DNA from: Candidatus Enterococcus ferrettii
GTDB lineage: Bacteria > Bacillota > Bacilli > Lactobacillales > Enterococcaceae
Reading direction: 5' to 3'
Length of the DNA stretch: 57,996 nt
Assembly (NCBI RefSeq): GCF_017377655.1
Contig: NZ_JAFREL010000086.1
Location: 1 to 57,996 of the forward strand
Shown: positions 44,717 to 54,215 of the stretch, one piece after another
Layout of the letters: every line of letters begins with the position of its first letter
Numbering within the stretch: position 1 is the first letter of the stretch
Notes under the pieces: model-generated
The model's input: the letters and a program-made list of their open reading frames with translations, nothing else
What the model was told of the DNA's origin: nothing
Database searches by the model: none
Made by a program: the position numbers and the translations under genes

Positions 44717-45781
44717 TTAATTATATCGGAATTGTTGCGCTGTTTCTTGACCTAATGCGACCCGTTCTGCGCCTTTAGATAAGGCAATCATTTCATGTTC
44801 ACCTGCAACTTCCACCAGTGGTGCAATAAAACCTACCCTTTTTTCTACTTCACTAACTACCAATTTGGAATGTGCAACTCCGCCAGTTAGTATAATCCTA
44901 TCCACCTGGCCATTAGTCACTGTCGCTAATCCGCCAATGCCTTTAGCTATCTGATAAATGAAGGCATCATACACAACCTTTAGTGCCTCGTCCCCATCAG
45001 CTATTCGTGCTTCAATCTCCCTAGCATCACTTGTTCCAGCATAAGACTTTAGTCCACCCTCGCGCTTGTACAACCGCATCATTTCTTTTTCGGTTTTCTC
45101 ATAGCATAAGGAAATGATATGCTTCAATGGTACGCCGCCGGTCCGTTCAGTTGAGAAGGGCCCTTCATCATCAGAAATAGAGTCAATCATGCGTCCCTTA
45201 TGATGAATACTGATGGAATTACCTCCACCTAAATGGGCAACAATCAGGGTGGCTTCGTTATAATCTAATCCCTCTTCCCGTGCAACCTTCATGGCAACTG
45301 CACGCATATTCAATGCATGGCCAATACTTTTGCGTTCAATTCCTTCTAGTCCAGAAATTCTGGCAATATCCTCGAATTGGTCAACAGAAACTGGATCATA
45401 AATCAATGCAATCGTTTTATCATTACCCTTCAGCTTGATTTCGTTCGCTAAAATTGCACCTAAATTGGATGGATGTTCTACAGTCGTTACGTGTTTCAAG
45501 TAATGCATCATATCTTCATTTACTTCAAAGGCTCCAGCTGACACAGGCGGTAAAATACCCCCTCGTCCCACCACGGCATCCAGTTCTTTCGGATCAATCT
45601 TTCTCTCTTCCATGAAGCTTAAAAGAATGTCCCGGCGAAAATCAATTTGATCAATTGGTCGCTGGAAATGCTGCAGTTCCTCGGTAGTATGAGAAATACT
45701 TTGTTCTTCAATGATTTCTCCATTTACATAATAAGAAACTTTAGTGGAGGTTGAACCCGGATTAATTGCTAAGATTTTCAT
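44717..45781 (-). CDS. buk: Butyrate kinase (acyl-phosphate kinase)
   Basis: A 354-residue ASKHA-fold kinase that turns butyryl-phosphate (or a branched-chain acyl phosphate) plus ADP into the acid and ATP. It has the N-terminal NPGSTSTK phosphate-1 loop, VAHLGGGNSIS in the middle and ILTGGVAHS (phosphate-2). It directly follows ptb by four bases. It is the ATP-yielding step of the operon. Confidence 0.95.
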   Translation of the reverse strand: MKILAINPGSTSTKVSYYVNGEIIEEQSISHTTEELQHFQRPIDQIDFRRDILLSFMEERKIDPKELDAVVGRGGILPPVSAGAFEVNEDMMHYLKHVTTVEHPSNLGAILANEIKLKGNDKTIALIYDPVSVDQFEDIARISGLEGIERKSIGHALNMRAVAMKVAREEGLDYNEATLIVAHLGGGNSISIHHKGRMIDSISDDEGPFSTERTGGVPLKHIISLCYEKTEKEMMRLYKREGGLKSYAGTSDAREIEARIADGDEALKVVYDAFIYQIAKGIGGLATVTNGQVDRIILTGGVAHSKLVVSEVEKRVGFIAPLVEVAGEHEMIALSKGAERVALGQETAQQFRYN

Positions 45782-45785
45782 CTAC

Positions 45786-46676
45786 TCACCCTTTACTGCA
45801 ATACATTGCAACTAATATGGAATACGCTTTTTCTTCTTCAGTGGAGCCGCGGGAAGTCATCACGATAGGAACTTGAGCTCCCATAATAATTCCTGCCATT
45901 TTGGCACCTGCTAAAATCGTCAAGCTTTTCCCTAATACATTCATTGTGGTAATGTCTGGACCTACAACAATATCGGCATCTCCAGCAACTGGACTGTCAT
46001 AGTGCTTAATTTCAGCAACTTCTTTACTTAACGAAAGGTCTAAAGAAAGGGGTCCATCAATAAAGCAGGAATCTGGTGCTTCTTTTTGAAACTCTTCCAT
46101 GATCTCTTGTGCTTCAATCGTGGCTGGCACTTTTGGATTGACAACTTCTGCTGCTGCCAACAAACCAACTTTTGGTTTTTCAACTCCAATTTTATTCATG
46201 ACTTCAATCCCATGCCTAATCAGTACCTTTTTTTCTTCTTTACTCGGTGCCAATACCATACCGCCATCAGTTGTAAGAAGCAGCTTATGGTAAGCAGGAA
46301 TTTCATTTAAAGCAATGTGACTTAATAAACCACTTTTGGCAATCCCTTTTTCCTTATTGACGATCGCTTTTAGGAATGGACGTGTTTGAATGTGCCCCTT
46401 CATTAGAAAGTCGATTTTCCCTTCTTTAACAAGCTCAACGCCTTTTTCGGCACAGGCATCTTCTCCGTTGGCATCGATAACTGTAGCAGAATATCCTAGT
46501 TTTTCTAGGATATCTGCAATCGTAGCTTTGGGCCCGATTAGAACAGGATCAAGATATTTCTGAACCTTTGGATTGAAAACCGATTGAATGATTACTTCAT
46601 CACTAGCATTTACAACACCAATGCGAATCTTTTTATCACTAGAGAAATTGGCTAACAATTCATCAAATTTCTTCAT
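45786..46676 (-). CDS. ptb: Phosphate butyryltransferase
   Basis: A 296-residue phosphotransacylase of the Pta/Ptb family, which swaps CoA and phosphate on butyryl or similar acyl-CoA. Typical stretches are VFNPKVQKYLDPVLIG, FLMKGHIQTRPFLKAIV, LTTDGGM and VVGPDITTMNVLGKSL. The next gene is buk, so acyl-CoA to acid with ATP gain is the expected route. In E. faecalis, ptb-buk are linked to branched-chain keto-acid dehydrogenase; here an aldehyde dehydrogenase takes its place. Confidence 0.95.
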   Translation of the reverse strand: MKKFDELLANFSSDKKIRIGVVNASDEVIIQSVFNPKVQKYLDPVLIGPKATIADILEKLGYSATVIDANGEDACAEKGVELVKEGKIDFLMKGHIQTRPFLKAIVNKEKGIAKSGLLSHIALNEIPAYHKLLLTTDGGMVLAPSKEEKKVLIRHGIEVMNKIGVEKPKVGLLAAAEVVNPKVPATIEAQEIMEEFQKEAPDSCFIDGPLSLDLSLSKEVAEIKHYDSPVAGDADIVVGPDITTMNVLGKSLTILAGAKMAGIIMGAQVPIVMTSRGSTEEEKAYSILVAMYCSKG

Positions 46677-46686
46677 TTAACTCACC

Positions 46687-48027
46687 TTAATCCCATGGGG
46701 AACCAGTATCTGTCGGTTCAACAGGCATGGCAACGCGCGAAACATTAATCAAATGCTTATAATTTAAGTTTTCGGAAATAATATTGTTGCCCCAAGAACC
46801 GCAGCCTAAGGAAACTGTTGGGTTTAAGCCATTGGCTGGTGACCCCCCCGCGTCAATAGTTGGCTGATTAATTACAACCCTGCTGACTGGTAACTCTTCA
46901 CCTGCATAAACCATATGCTCTTTTGTATGAGTGAATACTCCTGCTGAGTGACCAGCTCCTTCTAATAGAAGGTTTTCTTTCGCATAAGCCACTGCTTCTT
47001 CAAATGTGTCGTAGCCTTTCAATGCTAAAACGGGCAACATTTTTTCTTTACAGAAGAGTTCTGCTTCACCAACTTTATCTACTCGAACAGCAATAATTTG
47101 CGAACCATCTGGAATGGAAATACCAGCCGCTTTTGCGATTACGTCTGGGTCTTGACCAATCATGTCTGGGTTTGCGCGGCCTTCTGGGAAGATTGTTTCT
47201 CTCAATTTAGCCAAGTCACCCTCATCGGTAATAACCGCTGCTTGTTTACTCTCTAATGCTTTAAAAACTTCTGCTTCTTTTTCCATTGGATAAATTAAGC
47301 TCTGCTGACAAGCGCATACAATTCCATTATCAAAGGAACGCCCAATCACTGTTAATTCCGCTGCTGCATCCACATCAAAATCTCGATCCAGAATAGCTTG
47401 TACGTTACCAGGACCAACACCGTAAGCTGGTTTTCCGCTTGAATAAGCTGATTTAACCAAGCCTGGTCCTCCAGTCGCAACAATTAAATCAACGGACTTC
47501 ATTAACTCCTGAGATTTTTCAATGCTAGGTTCTTCAATTACTTGCAGTAAGTCTCTTGGAGCCCCAACACTAACTAAAGCTTCACGCATTAATTCGATCG
47601 TTTCTTTAGTGGTTTTCTTCGAGCGAGGGTGTGGTGAGACAATCATGGCATTTTTCCCTTTAAGTGCCATCAATCCGTTTCCTAATGGTGTGATGGTAGG
47701 ATTAGTCGTTGGTGTCACTGACCCAATTACCCCAACTGGGTGGCCCACCTCAATTAATCCTTCTTCTGGGATTTCACGTAAAACACCGACGGATGGTTTA
47801 TTCTTCAAAGCTCCAAAAATGTTCGTCGCCATGCCTTGGTTTTTACCGATTTTGTGATCCAAACGTCCGAGACGGGTTTCTTCAATGGCCAACTTTGCTA
47901 AAGGTTCTGCTTGATCGAAAACTGCCTTAGAGATTGCCGAAAGCATTTTGTCTGTTTGAGCTTGATCGTAATCGCTGATTTCCTCCATTGCCGCACGTGC
48001 ATTTTTTACCATTTCTTCAATTGTCAT
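46687..48027 (-). CDS. CoA-acylating aldehyde dehydrogenase
   Basis: A 446-residue enzyme of the EutE/PduP/SucD/AdhE-N group, which converts an aldehyde, NAD+ and CoA to acyl-CoA and NADH, reversibly. The catalytic cysteine is C238 in FDNGIVCACQQS. The ends SLGCGSWGNNIISENLNYKHLINV are family hallmarks. There is no N-terminal encapsulation peptide of the kind seen in microcompartment enzymes. It is the first gene of the operon, under the palindromic operator and cre. Acetaldehyde, butyraldehyde or succinic semialdehyde are all possible substrates. Confidence 0.92.
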   Translation of the reverse strand: MTIEEMVKNARAAMEEISDYDQAQTDKMLSAISKAVFDQAEPLAKLAIEETRLGRLDHKIGKNQGMATNIFGALKNKPSVGVLREIPEEGLIEVGHPVGVIGSVTPTTNPTITPLGNGLMALKGKNAMIVSPHPRSKKTTKETIELMREALVSVGAPRDLLQVIEEPSIEKSQELMKSVDLIVATGGPGLVKSAYSSGKPAYGVGPGNVQAILDRDFDVDAAAELTVIGRSFDNGIVCACQQSLIYPMEKEAEVFKALESKQAAVITDEGDLAKLRETIFPEGRANPDMIGQDPDVIAKAAGISIPDGSQIIAVRVDKVGEAELFCKEKMLPVLALKGYDTFEEAVAYAKENLLLEGAGHSAGVFTHTKEHMVYAGEELPVSRVVINQPTIDAGGSPANGLNPTVSLGCGSWGNNIISENLNYKHLINVSRVAMPVEPTDTGSPWD

Positions 48028-48054
48028 AGCCCTTAAAACTCCCTTCTTTCATTT

Positions 48055-48076
48055 AAACATACATTGTTGTATGTTT
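48055..48076. promoter_or_regulatory. Palindromic operator of the aldehyde operon (TetR type)
   Basis: Half-sites AAACATACA and TGTATGTTT around the four-base centre TTGT, a perfect nine-base dyad. It covers the -10 box of the operon promoter (TATGTT, 48056-48061) with -35 TTGTAA at 48078-48083 (spacing 16). The TetR gene at 48173 is the obvious owner. Confidence 0.85.
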
Positions 48077-48101
48077 CTTACAACCTCATCATATCCAGGT
48101 T

Positions 48102-48115
48102 TGAAAGCGCTGTCA
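48102..48115. promoter_or_regulatory. cre site (perfect consensus) upstream of the aldehyde operon
   Basis: TGAAAGCGCTGTCA matches TGWNANCGNTNWCA at every position. It lies about 20 bases upstream of the -35 box, in the intergenic region between the tetR terminator and the operon promoter. CcpA could activate or repress from here; this position suggests activation or modulation. Confidence 0.85.
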
Positions 48116-48126
48116 ACATCGTGAAA

Positions 48127-48167
48127 AAAGTAACTTGTCCATTATTTAACGATGGACAAGTTACTTT
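48127..48167 (-). terminator. Terminator of the tetR gene
   Basis: AAAGTAACTTGTCCAT and ATGGACAAGTTACTTT form a 16-base perfect stem around a nine-base loop, with T tract on the minus strand. It is six bases after the tetR stop and isolates tetR from the operon. Confidence 0.93.
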
Positions 48168-48172
48168 AGCAG

Positions 48173-48751
48173 TTAAATCATTTTAAATATAAATGAAATA
48201 TTTTGGCTGATGGTTGAAAGAGTGTAATTATCTTTAACTTCCTGTGGAGTAGCTGAACCATACATACCTTCGAAGTAGTTATAAAATAGACTAGCCAGCG
48301 CTTGAGAATCAGCTTGATTTAGTCCCTCCTCAGTCAATCCTTCTAAGAAAAACTGATATAAACGATGTTTGGATTCACGAATTTCCTGCAGCAGCTCTTC
48401 AAATTCCGAATGAAGTTCAATTGTTTTTAGCGACTGCTGTAGAAATTTAAAGTTCATACTGTTATTGTAAGGAACAAAAATCACCTCAACGACCTTTTCT
48501 CTAAAGGTTAATTCTTCATCTTCCATAATTAGTTGTTTTTCAGCCTGAACTTCATTTAAAATTTCTAAAACCAGCTGATAAAAAAGCTCTGTCTTATTGG
48601 CGAAGTGCCAGTAGGCTGCGCCACGGCTTACATGAGCGTCCCTTGAGATCTTTTCCAGTGATGTATTTTCGAAGCCTACCTCATAAAAGTTCTTGAATGC
48701 GGCATCCATAAGATCTTGCTTGGTAATCTGACTGTCTTTCTTTCGTGCCAT
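48173..48751 (-). CDS. TetR-family regulator of the aldehyde operon
   Basis: A 192-residue TetR protein. The HTH domain (about 12-58; GFENTSLEKISRDAHVSRGAAYWHFANKTELF) resembles AcrR/QacR-type members. The start ATG at 48751 has AGGAGGACAGGC upstream. A matching palindrome lies in front of the next operon. It likely senses a metabolite of that pathway (acyl-CoA or aldehyde), but the ligand is not known. Confidence 0.92.
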   Translation of the reverse strand: MARKKDSQITKQDLMDAAFKNFYEVGFENTSLEKISRDAHVSRGAAYWHFANKTELFYQLVLEILNEVQAEKQLIMEDEELTFREKVVEVIFVPYNNSMNFKFLQQSLKTIELHSEFEELLQEIRESKHRLYQFFLEGLTEEGLNQADSQALASLFYNYFEGMYGSATPQEVKDNYTLSTISQNISFIFKMI

Positions 48752-48920
48752 GCCTGTCCTCCTCACTAAAAATAACAAAAGAGATATAATTCAATTTGTT
48801 TTACATTTTTCAAAAAAAATGTTTAAAAATCGAATTTTTCAAAAGTTTGTGAAATACATCTCTTTTGCTGTTAATAAAAGTACTTCCTATTTCATGAAAA
48901 ACCAGCTATTTATTCATTTT

Positions 48921-48959
48921 ATTATACCATGGGACAAAGTGAAAGAGAAAACGCTTTAA
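48921..48959 (-). promoter_or_regulatory. Extended -10 promoter and cre-like site for tetR
   Basis: Minus strand: TGGTATAAT extended -10 (TATAAT at 48921-48926), weak -35. A cre-like AGAAAACGCTTTAA on the plus strand (48946-48959, two mismatches to consensus) covers the -35 region. It implies CcpA control of tetR as well as of its target operon. Confidence 0.5.
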
Positions 48960-48970
48960 GTAAAGAGAAA

Positions 48971-49000
48971 AATCCAATAGCTTTATTCAGCCATTGGATT
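48971..49000 (-). terminator. Terminator of the AraC-type gene
   Basis: AATCCAATGGC, loop, GCTATTGGATT with one mismatch, followed by TTTTTC on the minus strand. Confidence 0.85.
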
Positions 49001-49005
49001 CTGCA

Positions 49006-49863
49006 TTAACTTCTTTTCAGTCTTACTGGTAACCAAATTTGAAACTCGGCATCGCCCGGATTATTGTCCAGATAGACTTCCATATCTGGTAGTTCCGCAT
49101 ATTCAAAGCCTGAAGTTGGCAACCATTCGGTGAACACCTGCTTGCCCAATTCTTGAATAGCATGCGGCATCGCACCTCTTCCTGAGAAAATTGCCCATTT
49201 TGCTGCAGGAACTTGATATTGCTTAAACCCCGACGGCACCTCATTTGAAACAACAGCAATCACATATTCCCACTTCTCTTGCACTGCCTCAGTCATCATA
49301 CTAATCCCCAATATTCCAGGACTGGTAGGATCCATTATTGGAAATAATTCCTCTAGCTTGCCTGAAGCCGAGAATTTATTCCAAAATGCCGGAATTTTTT
49401 GTTGATTCTCTTCCATACTTTTTCCAAGCTCCAGCCCTACCCCAGTAACATAAAACGCTTCTTTTTCAACCAATTGATATTCCACTGCGTGCACCCCTTT
49501 TACTGTAATCGCGAAGGTCAACATGGGATAACTGGTCAGCTTAGCCCCATCTTTCTTAGCTTCTTGTGGAGTAATTCCATGCACAGTTTTAAAAACACGA
49601 TTGAATGAAGTAGGTGATTCATAGCCGTATTTAATGGCTACATCGATCACCTTTTTCCCCTGCTGCAAATCCACACCAGCTAAGCTCATTTTTCTGCGAC
49701 GAATGTATTCTCCTAAAGTCACACCAGCGATGTATGAAAACATCCGCTGATAATGATAGGTAGAGCACTTTGCCAGGCGGGCTGCTTCGTCTAAGTCAAT
49801 CGTATCTGTTAACTGTTCCTCCACATAACCAATGCTGTCGTTAAACCAATCTAACCATTCCAT
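49006..49863 (-). CDS. AraC-family regulator with GyrI-like effector domain
   Basis: A 285-residue regulator. The N-terminal AraC double HTH (about 1-105; CSTYHYQRMFSYIAGVTLGEYIRRRKMSLAG and KYGYESPTSFNRVFKTVHGITPQEAK) is followed by a GyrI-like/BmrR-type small-molecule domain (about 115-285). The ATG at 49863 has GGAGG eleven bases upstream. The regulated genes are not evident. It may respond to a lipophilic drug or metabolite. Confidence 0.9.
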   Translation of the reverse strand: MEWLDWFNDSIGYVEEQLTDTIDLDEAARLAKCSTYHYQRMFSYIAGVTLGEYIRRRKMSLAGVDLQQGKKVIDVAIKYGYESPTSFNRVFKTVHGITPQEAKKDGAKLTSYPMLTFAITVKGVHAVEYQLVEKEAFYVTGVGLELGKSMEENQQKIPAFWNKFSASGKLEELFPIMDPTSPGILGISMMTEAVQEKWEYVIAVVSNEVPSGFKQYQVPAAKWAIFSGRGAMPHAIQELGKQVFTEWLPTSGFEYAELPDMEVYLDNNPGDAEFQIWLPVRLKRS

Positions 49864-49949
49864 TTTTATAGTTTCCTCCGACACTTTTAGTTTAAAGGGA
49901 ATATCCAAGTGCTTCCTCTTTATTCTTGCACACTTTTACGAGGATTGCA

Positions 49950-51101
49950 TCAAAAAGTCAGTTTTTCTAATCGGTCAAAGGCTTCTTTCAATAATTCTTT
50001 TGGTTGAGTTGCAGCTAAACGAATATATTCGTCTCCCACAGTTTCCCCAAAAGCTTTTCCGGGTACAAATAGTACACCACTTTTTTCCAACGCGGTTTCT
50101 ACAAATTCCACAGATCCCAAGCCACTATGACTGATATTAATGAAGGCATACATACTGCCCGCAACTGGTGATAAGGACAAGTAAGGAATTTGGGTCACAC
50201 GTTTTTCAATGTATTCTAAACGTTCACGGAAAATAGCGACATTTTCTGGTACAATTTCTTGATAATGCTCCAAAGCATACATCCCTGCGTGTTGAGAAAC
50301 CGTTGGTGCCGAATAAGTGACACTTTCATTAATTAATCCAGCAATGTCGTTAACAAAACCTGGAGCAATCATGTACCCAATCCGCCAACCAGTCATGGCA
50401 AAGCCTTTAGACAATCCGCTAATAGTAATAGTATTGTCTGGTGCAAACTTTGCCATAGGAACAAAAATTTCTTTGTAAGCGAAATCTTCATAAATTTCAT
50501 CAGAGATAATGAATAAATCATTTGTGATTGCCACTTCTGCAATTTCTTTTAAAGTTTCCGGTGAGAAGACGGCACCCGTTGGATTGTTGGGAGAGTTGAT
50601 AACGATCGCCTTAGTTTTTTCTGTAATTGCCTTTTTTAAATCCGTCACATCTAATTGAAACTGATTTTCTTCATAGGTGGGGACTAAAACTGGGGTTCCT
50701 CCAGCTAAAAGCACTTGCTCTTTATAAGGAGAGAAGAAAGGCTCATGAATAACCACTTCATCTCCTGGATCTAAAATGGCTTGCATCACTAAGTACATGG
50801 CATGCAATGCCCCGACTGTTGCTCGGATTTGACTTGTCTCAAATGATAGATCGTATTTCTTCTTATAATAGGAAGCAATTGCTTCTAAAAATTCTTTTTT
50901 CCCAGCTGGTGAAGTATATTTAGTCGCACCATTCTTTAAATCCTGATACGCTGCATCAATAATCGTTTGATGGGTAATAATATCCGGATCACCAATTGAT
51001 AAATCAATAATATCTTCTGTTTCTTTAGCTAATACAGCAATTTGCATCAACAAATTTTCGACCGGTTGTTGAAAACGTTGCGCTAATTTTGTTTGATCCA
51101 T
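49950..51101 (-). CDS. Class I/II aminotransferase (PatA/aspartate aminotransferase-like)
   Basis: A 383-residue PLP enzyme. The Schiff-base lysine is K232 in TISGLSKGFAMTGWRIGY, with NNPTG and D201-E-I-Y204 in the PLP pocket. The class transfers amino groups between amino and keto acids. It starts 17 bases after glnQ and shares its operon. Coupling an aminotransferase to an amino-acid transporter suggests use of an imported amino acid as nitrogen source. Confidence 0.9.
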   Translation of the reverse strand: MDQTKLAQRFQQPVENLLMQIAVLAKETEDIIDLSIGDPDIITHQTIIDAAYQDLKNGATKYTSPAGKKEFLEAIASYYKKKYDLSFETSQIRATVGALHAMYLVMQAILDPGDEVVIHEPFFSPYKEQVLLAGGTPVLVPTYEENQFQLDVTDLKKAITEKTKAIVINSPNNPTGAVFSPETLKEIAEVAITNDLFIISDEIYEDFAYKEIFVPMAKFAPDNTITISGLSKGFAMTGWRIGYMIAPGFVNDIAGLINESVTYSAPTVSQHAGMYALEHYQEIVPENVAIFRERLEYIEKRVTQIPYLSLSPVAGSMYAFINISHSGLGSVEFVETALEKSGVLFVPGKAFGETVGDEYIRLAATQPKELLKEAFDRLEKLTF

Positions 51102-51118
51102 CCTACTTCCCCCTATTT

Positions 51119-51841
51119 CTATAAAACTTTATTCAGGAAATCCTGTGTCCGTATATTTTGCGGGTGGTCAAAAATTTCTTCTGGTGTACCTTCTTCCTGG
51201 ATCACACCATCCGCCATAAAAATTACCCGATCAGCTACCTCTTTCGCAAAACCCATTTCGTGGGTCACTACTACCATGGTCATCCCTTTTTCAGCTAAAT
51301 CCTGCATGACACTCAGCACTTCTCCAACCATCTCCGGGTCAAGAGCTGAGGTTGGTTCGTCAAACAGCATGACATCTGGATTCATGGCTAACGCTCTAGC
51401 GATTGCCACTCGCTGCTGCTGTCCCCCGGATAAACTAGAAGGGTATGCCTTCGCTTTGTCATTTAATCCAACTTGCTCCAACAGTGATAGAGCTTTTTGC
51501 TTAGCCTGCTCCGGGTCTTCCTTTTTAACTTTAATCGGTGTGATTGTTAAATTATCCAAAACACTCATATGTGGAAAAAGGTTGAAGTTTTGGAAAACCA
51601 TCCCCATTTTCTGTCGTAATTGATCGATGTTTACATCCGCTGATGTAATATTTTGTCCTTCAAACGTAATTTCACCAGAGGTCGGTGTTTCTAATAAATT
51701 TAAACAACGTAAAATAGTGCTTTTCCCACTGCCGGAAGGACCGATAATTACGACTACTTCTCCCGTATTGACAGTTAAATTAATTGATTTCAATACTTCA
51801 TTCTCACCAAAAGTTTTAGTTAAGTTCTTTACATTAATCAT
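51119..51841 (-). CDS. glnQ: Amino acid ABC transporter ATPase (GlnQ-like)
   Basis: A 240-residue ATPase. Walker A is [10 protein letters not shown]-loop [10 protein letters not shown], signature LSGGQQQRV, Walker [13 protein letters not shown] and H-loop VTHEM. It overlaps the fused binding-protein/permease gene by eight bases. It powers polar amino acid uptake. Confidence 0.95.
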   Translation of the reverse strand: MINVKNLTKTFGENEVLKSINLTVNTGEVVVIIGPSGSGKSTILRCLNLLETPTSGEITFEGQNITSADVNIDQLRQKMGMVFQNFNLFPHMSVLDNLTITPIKVKKEDPEQAKQKALSLLEQVGLNDKAKAYPSSLSGGQQQRVAIARALAMNPDVMLFDEPTSALDPEMVGEVLSVMQDLAEKGMTMVVVTHEMGFAKEVADRVIFMADGVIQEEGTPEEIFDHPQNIRTQDFLNKVL

Positions 51842-53288
51842 TAACCCCTAGTCTCCTTTCTGCCAGTCCTAGTAGACGTGAAATACAGAAGGTCATCACA
51901 AAGTAAATCAGTGAGACGATCACATAAGGCAAGAATGGCTTAAAGCTGGCACCTTGAACCACACCAGTTTGGAAAATCAATTCCGATACCCCAATTACAG
52001 ATACTACCGAGGATTCCTTAATGATAGTCACAAATTCATTTCCTAAAGCCGGTAAAATATTTTTAATCGCTTGAGGGAAGACGATATAGCGCATTGCTTC
52101 TTTTTGATTCATTCCCAATGAACGTGCTGCTTCGGTTTGCCCCTTATTTACTGCATTAATTCCGGCCCGTACAATTTCTGCAACATACGCTCCACTATTT
52201 AGTGAAACAGCGATACATCCTGCAACTAGTTTGGATAAATCTAAGCCTAATACGCCAGTTCCAAAGTACACAATAAAAATTTGAACTAACAGTGGCGTGC
52301 CACGAACATATTCAATATAAGCAATGGCTAAAAAGCGTAGAATCTTGTTTTTACTTAATTTCATCAATGCCAGCAAGCTGCCGACAATCATCCCAAATAA
52401 TACTCCCACGAAAGCTAATAAAATAGTGTATTTAGCACCCGTTAGATAGTAAGGTAAGTACTTTTGGAAAAAGGTTTGGTCCTCCTGGAACATTAATTTA
52501 TTGGCGTCTTTTAAATAGCCATCAAGCAAATTTTGGTCATTAATCTCAGCAATAGATTCATTGACATGCTGCTTCAACACAGGAGTATCCTTCGAAAGCG
52601 CGATGGCCGTAACCTTTTCTCCCTGCTCAAACTCAACTGGAGCAATAGCTACATTATCACTTTGCTGCACATAGGCCTCTGCAATCGGTTCTTCTAAAAC
52701 TACTGCATCAATTTTCTGGTTAATCAGATTATTAATCAAATCGGGTACTTTTTGTAAAGAAGTAACCTCTGATCCAGTCATTTCATTCTTAGCCAGATCT
52801 TCTTGTGTTGTTTGCTTTTGAGCACCGACAGGTACACCATTAAAATCAGCTGTTGATTTGAACTTATTGGCATCATCTTTTCGTACTAAAACCTTTTGTT
52901 TTACGATGTAATACGGGTCAGAAAAATCTACTTCCTTCAGACGTTCTTCCGTAATCGACATCCCTGAAATAACCATATCGATTTTACCAGTTTTCAAGGC
53001 TCCTAAAAGAGCATCAAAACCTAATTCTTCAACTTTTAATTTTACGCCCATGTCCTTGGCGATTTTTTCTGCAATCGAGATATCAAAACCGACAATTTTA
53101 TCCTTGCCGTCAACCTCTGCATGAAATTCATAAGGACCGTAGTCTGCTGACAACCCAACGACTAGCTCCCCGCTTTGTTGAATCCGTTCATAAATCGGAT
53201 CTGTTTCTTCTGCTTGTGCTGATACAAATGGAAAAATACTTGCCAGTAACATAAGTATCGCTAAGAAGGCTGTTGCTTTTTGTTTCAT
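51834..53288 (-). CDS. Fused amino acid-binding protein/permease (GlnHP-like)
   Basis: A 484-residue fusion. A signal peptide or anchor ([25 protein letters not shown]) comes first, then the substrate-binding domain (about 33-255; [29 protein letters not shown]). A permease with about five helices and [14 protein letters not shown] follows (about 275-484). Fused GlnHP proteins are common in lactic acid bacteria and take up glutamine or other polar amino acids. Operon with glnQ and the aminotransferase. The initiator lies after AGGGAGCG. Confidence 0.93.
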   Translation of the reverse strand: MKQKATAFLAILMLLASIFPFVSAQAEETDPIYERIQQSGELVVGLSADYGPYEFHAEVDGKDKIVGFDISIAEKIAKDMGVKLKVEELGFDALLGALKTGKIDMVISGMSITEERLKEVDFSDPYYIVKQKVLVRKDDANKFKSTADFNGVPVGAQKQTTQEDLAKNEMTGSEVTSLQKVPDLINNLINQKIDAVVLEEPIAEAYVQQSDNVAIAPVEFEQGEKVTAIALSKDTPVLKQHVNESIAEINDQNLLDGYLKDANKLMFQEDQTFFQKYLPYYLTGAKYTILLAFVGVLFGMIVGSLLALMKLSKNKILRFLAIAYIEYVRGTPLLVQIFIVYFGTGVLGLDLSKLVAGCIAVSLNSGAYVAEIVRAGINAVNKGQTEAARSLGMNQKEAMRYIVFPQAIKNILPALGNEFVTIIKESSVVSVIGVSELIFQTGVVQGASFKPFLPYVIVSLIYFVMTFCISRLLGLAERRLGVND

Positions 53289-53428
53289 TCTATCCGCTCC
53301 CTAATTAATGAATAATAATAATGATATGCTATGATTTAAGAATAAATATGCAGCCTTTAATGGATTTATCCTACCACAAGTTAGAGAGTAAGACAATGGG
53401 TTTCTTTTTTACTTTTACGCATAAAAAA

Positions 53429-53461
53429 ATGAGAGCCTTTTTATGCAATAAGGCTCTCATT
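53429..53461 (-). terminator. Terminator of the secreted repeat-protein gene
   Basis: AATGAGAGCCTT and AAGGCTCTCATT form a 12-base perfect stem, then T6 on the minus strand. Confidence 0.9.
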
Positions 53462-53476
53462 GTTAACTATCAATTT

Positions 53477-54010
53477 TTACTTAATCGATTCAGCGTAGAA
53501 ACCAATTCCTTCGTCTTTCCAGCCTACACTTACCAGCATGTCTCTCTCAGCACCATCTACTGTAAAATGGTGAGCGCCAGTCTCAGCATTTGGGTTATAT
53601 ACACGATAAATTGGAACACCATCGTCATTTGCAGTTGGGAATGACAACATATCATCTTGCCAGCCAACTTTTAGTAAGTGAGCTTTCTCATTTTCGTCTA
53701 CTGTGTAATGATGATCACCAGCATTAGGGTTATAAACACGATAAATTGCAAGATCTCCATAATTTTTAGGTGAAACCCAAGCTGTTCCTTCGTCTTTCCA
53801 GCCTAAAGTAAATAGCGTTCTTGATTCAAACATACTTGGAGTATAAAGATGCTCTCCAGAGTTAGGATTGTACATTCTGTATACAGGATTTCCTGGCAAT
53901 GGAAGAATATCTTTTGTTCCTTCCTCATCCGTTGTCTCCGCTTGCACAGACCCAGCAACACAAACAGTAAAACCAGCAACCATCAAAAAGCTTAATACCA
54001 TTTTTTTCAT
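53477..54010 (-). CDS. Secreted DUF5648-type repeat protein
   Basis: A 177-residue exported protein. A signal peptide (MVLSFLMVAGFTVCVAGSVQA, about 4-24) is followed by three repeats of about 45 residues, each with YRxYNPNxGxHxYT and GWxDEG. The repeats begin near residues 43, 89 and 134. This is the DUF5648 pattern found on peptidoglycan-hydrolase or glycan-binding secreted proteins. It probably binds cell wall or a surface sugar. No catalytic domain or sortase motif is present. It has its own terminator. Confidence 0.87.
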   Translation of the reverse strand: MKKMVLSFLMVAGFTVCVAGSVQAETTDEEGTKDILPLPGNPVYRMYNPNSGEHLYTPSMFESRTLFTLGWKDEGTAWVSPKNYGDLAIYRVYNPNAGDHHYTVDENEKAHLLKVGWQDDMLSFPTANDDGVPIYRVYNPNAETGAHHFTVDGAERDMLVSVGWKDEGIGFYAESIK

Positions 54011-54215
54011 TTTGACGCCTCCTTTTCTACAAATTATTATACCACGAAGTGAAAAAAGCTAGGAATATTTCACTATTTTTTAATATTTTTAACCTATTTT
54101 TTATATTCATTATGCATAAAAATTGACCGGCACCTTAGGATTATTGCAGTATAGACTTCAAACGAACAAAGGCTTATACTAAAAAGATGAAAATTTGACG
54201 AAAGAAGCGGATATT

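Noticed and set aside
46687..48027. Idea that the aldehyde operon belongs to a bacterial microcompartment
   Set aside because: No shell protein gene is in the window and the aldehyde dehydrogenase lacks an N-terminal encapsulation-type extension.
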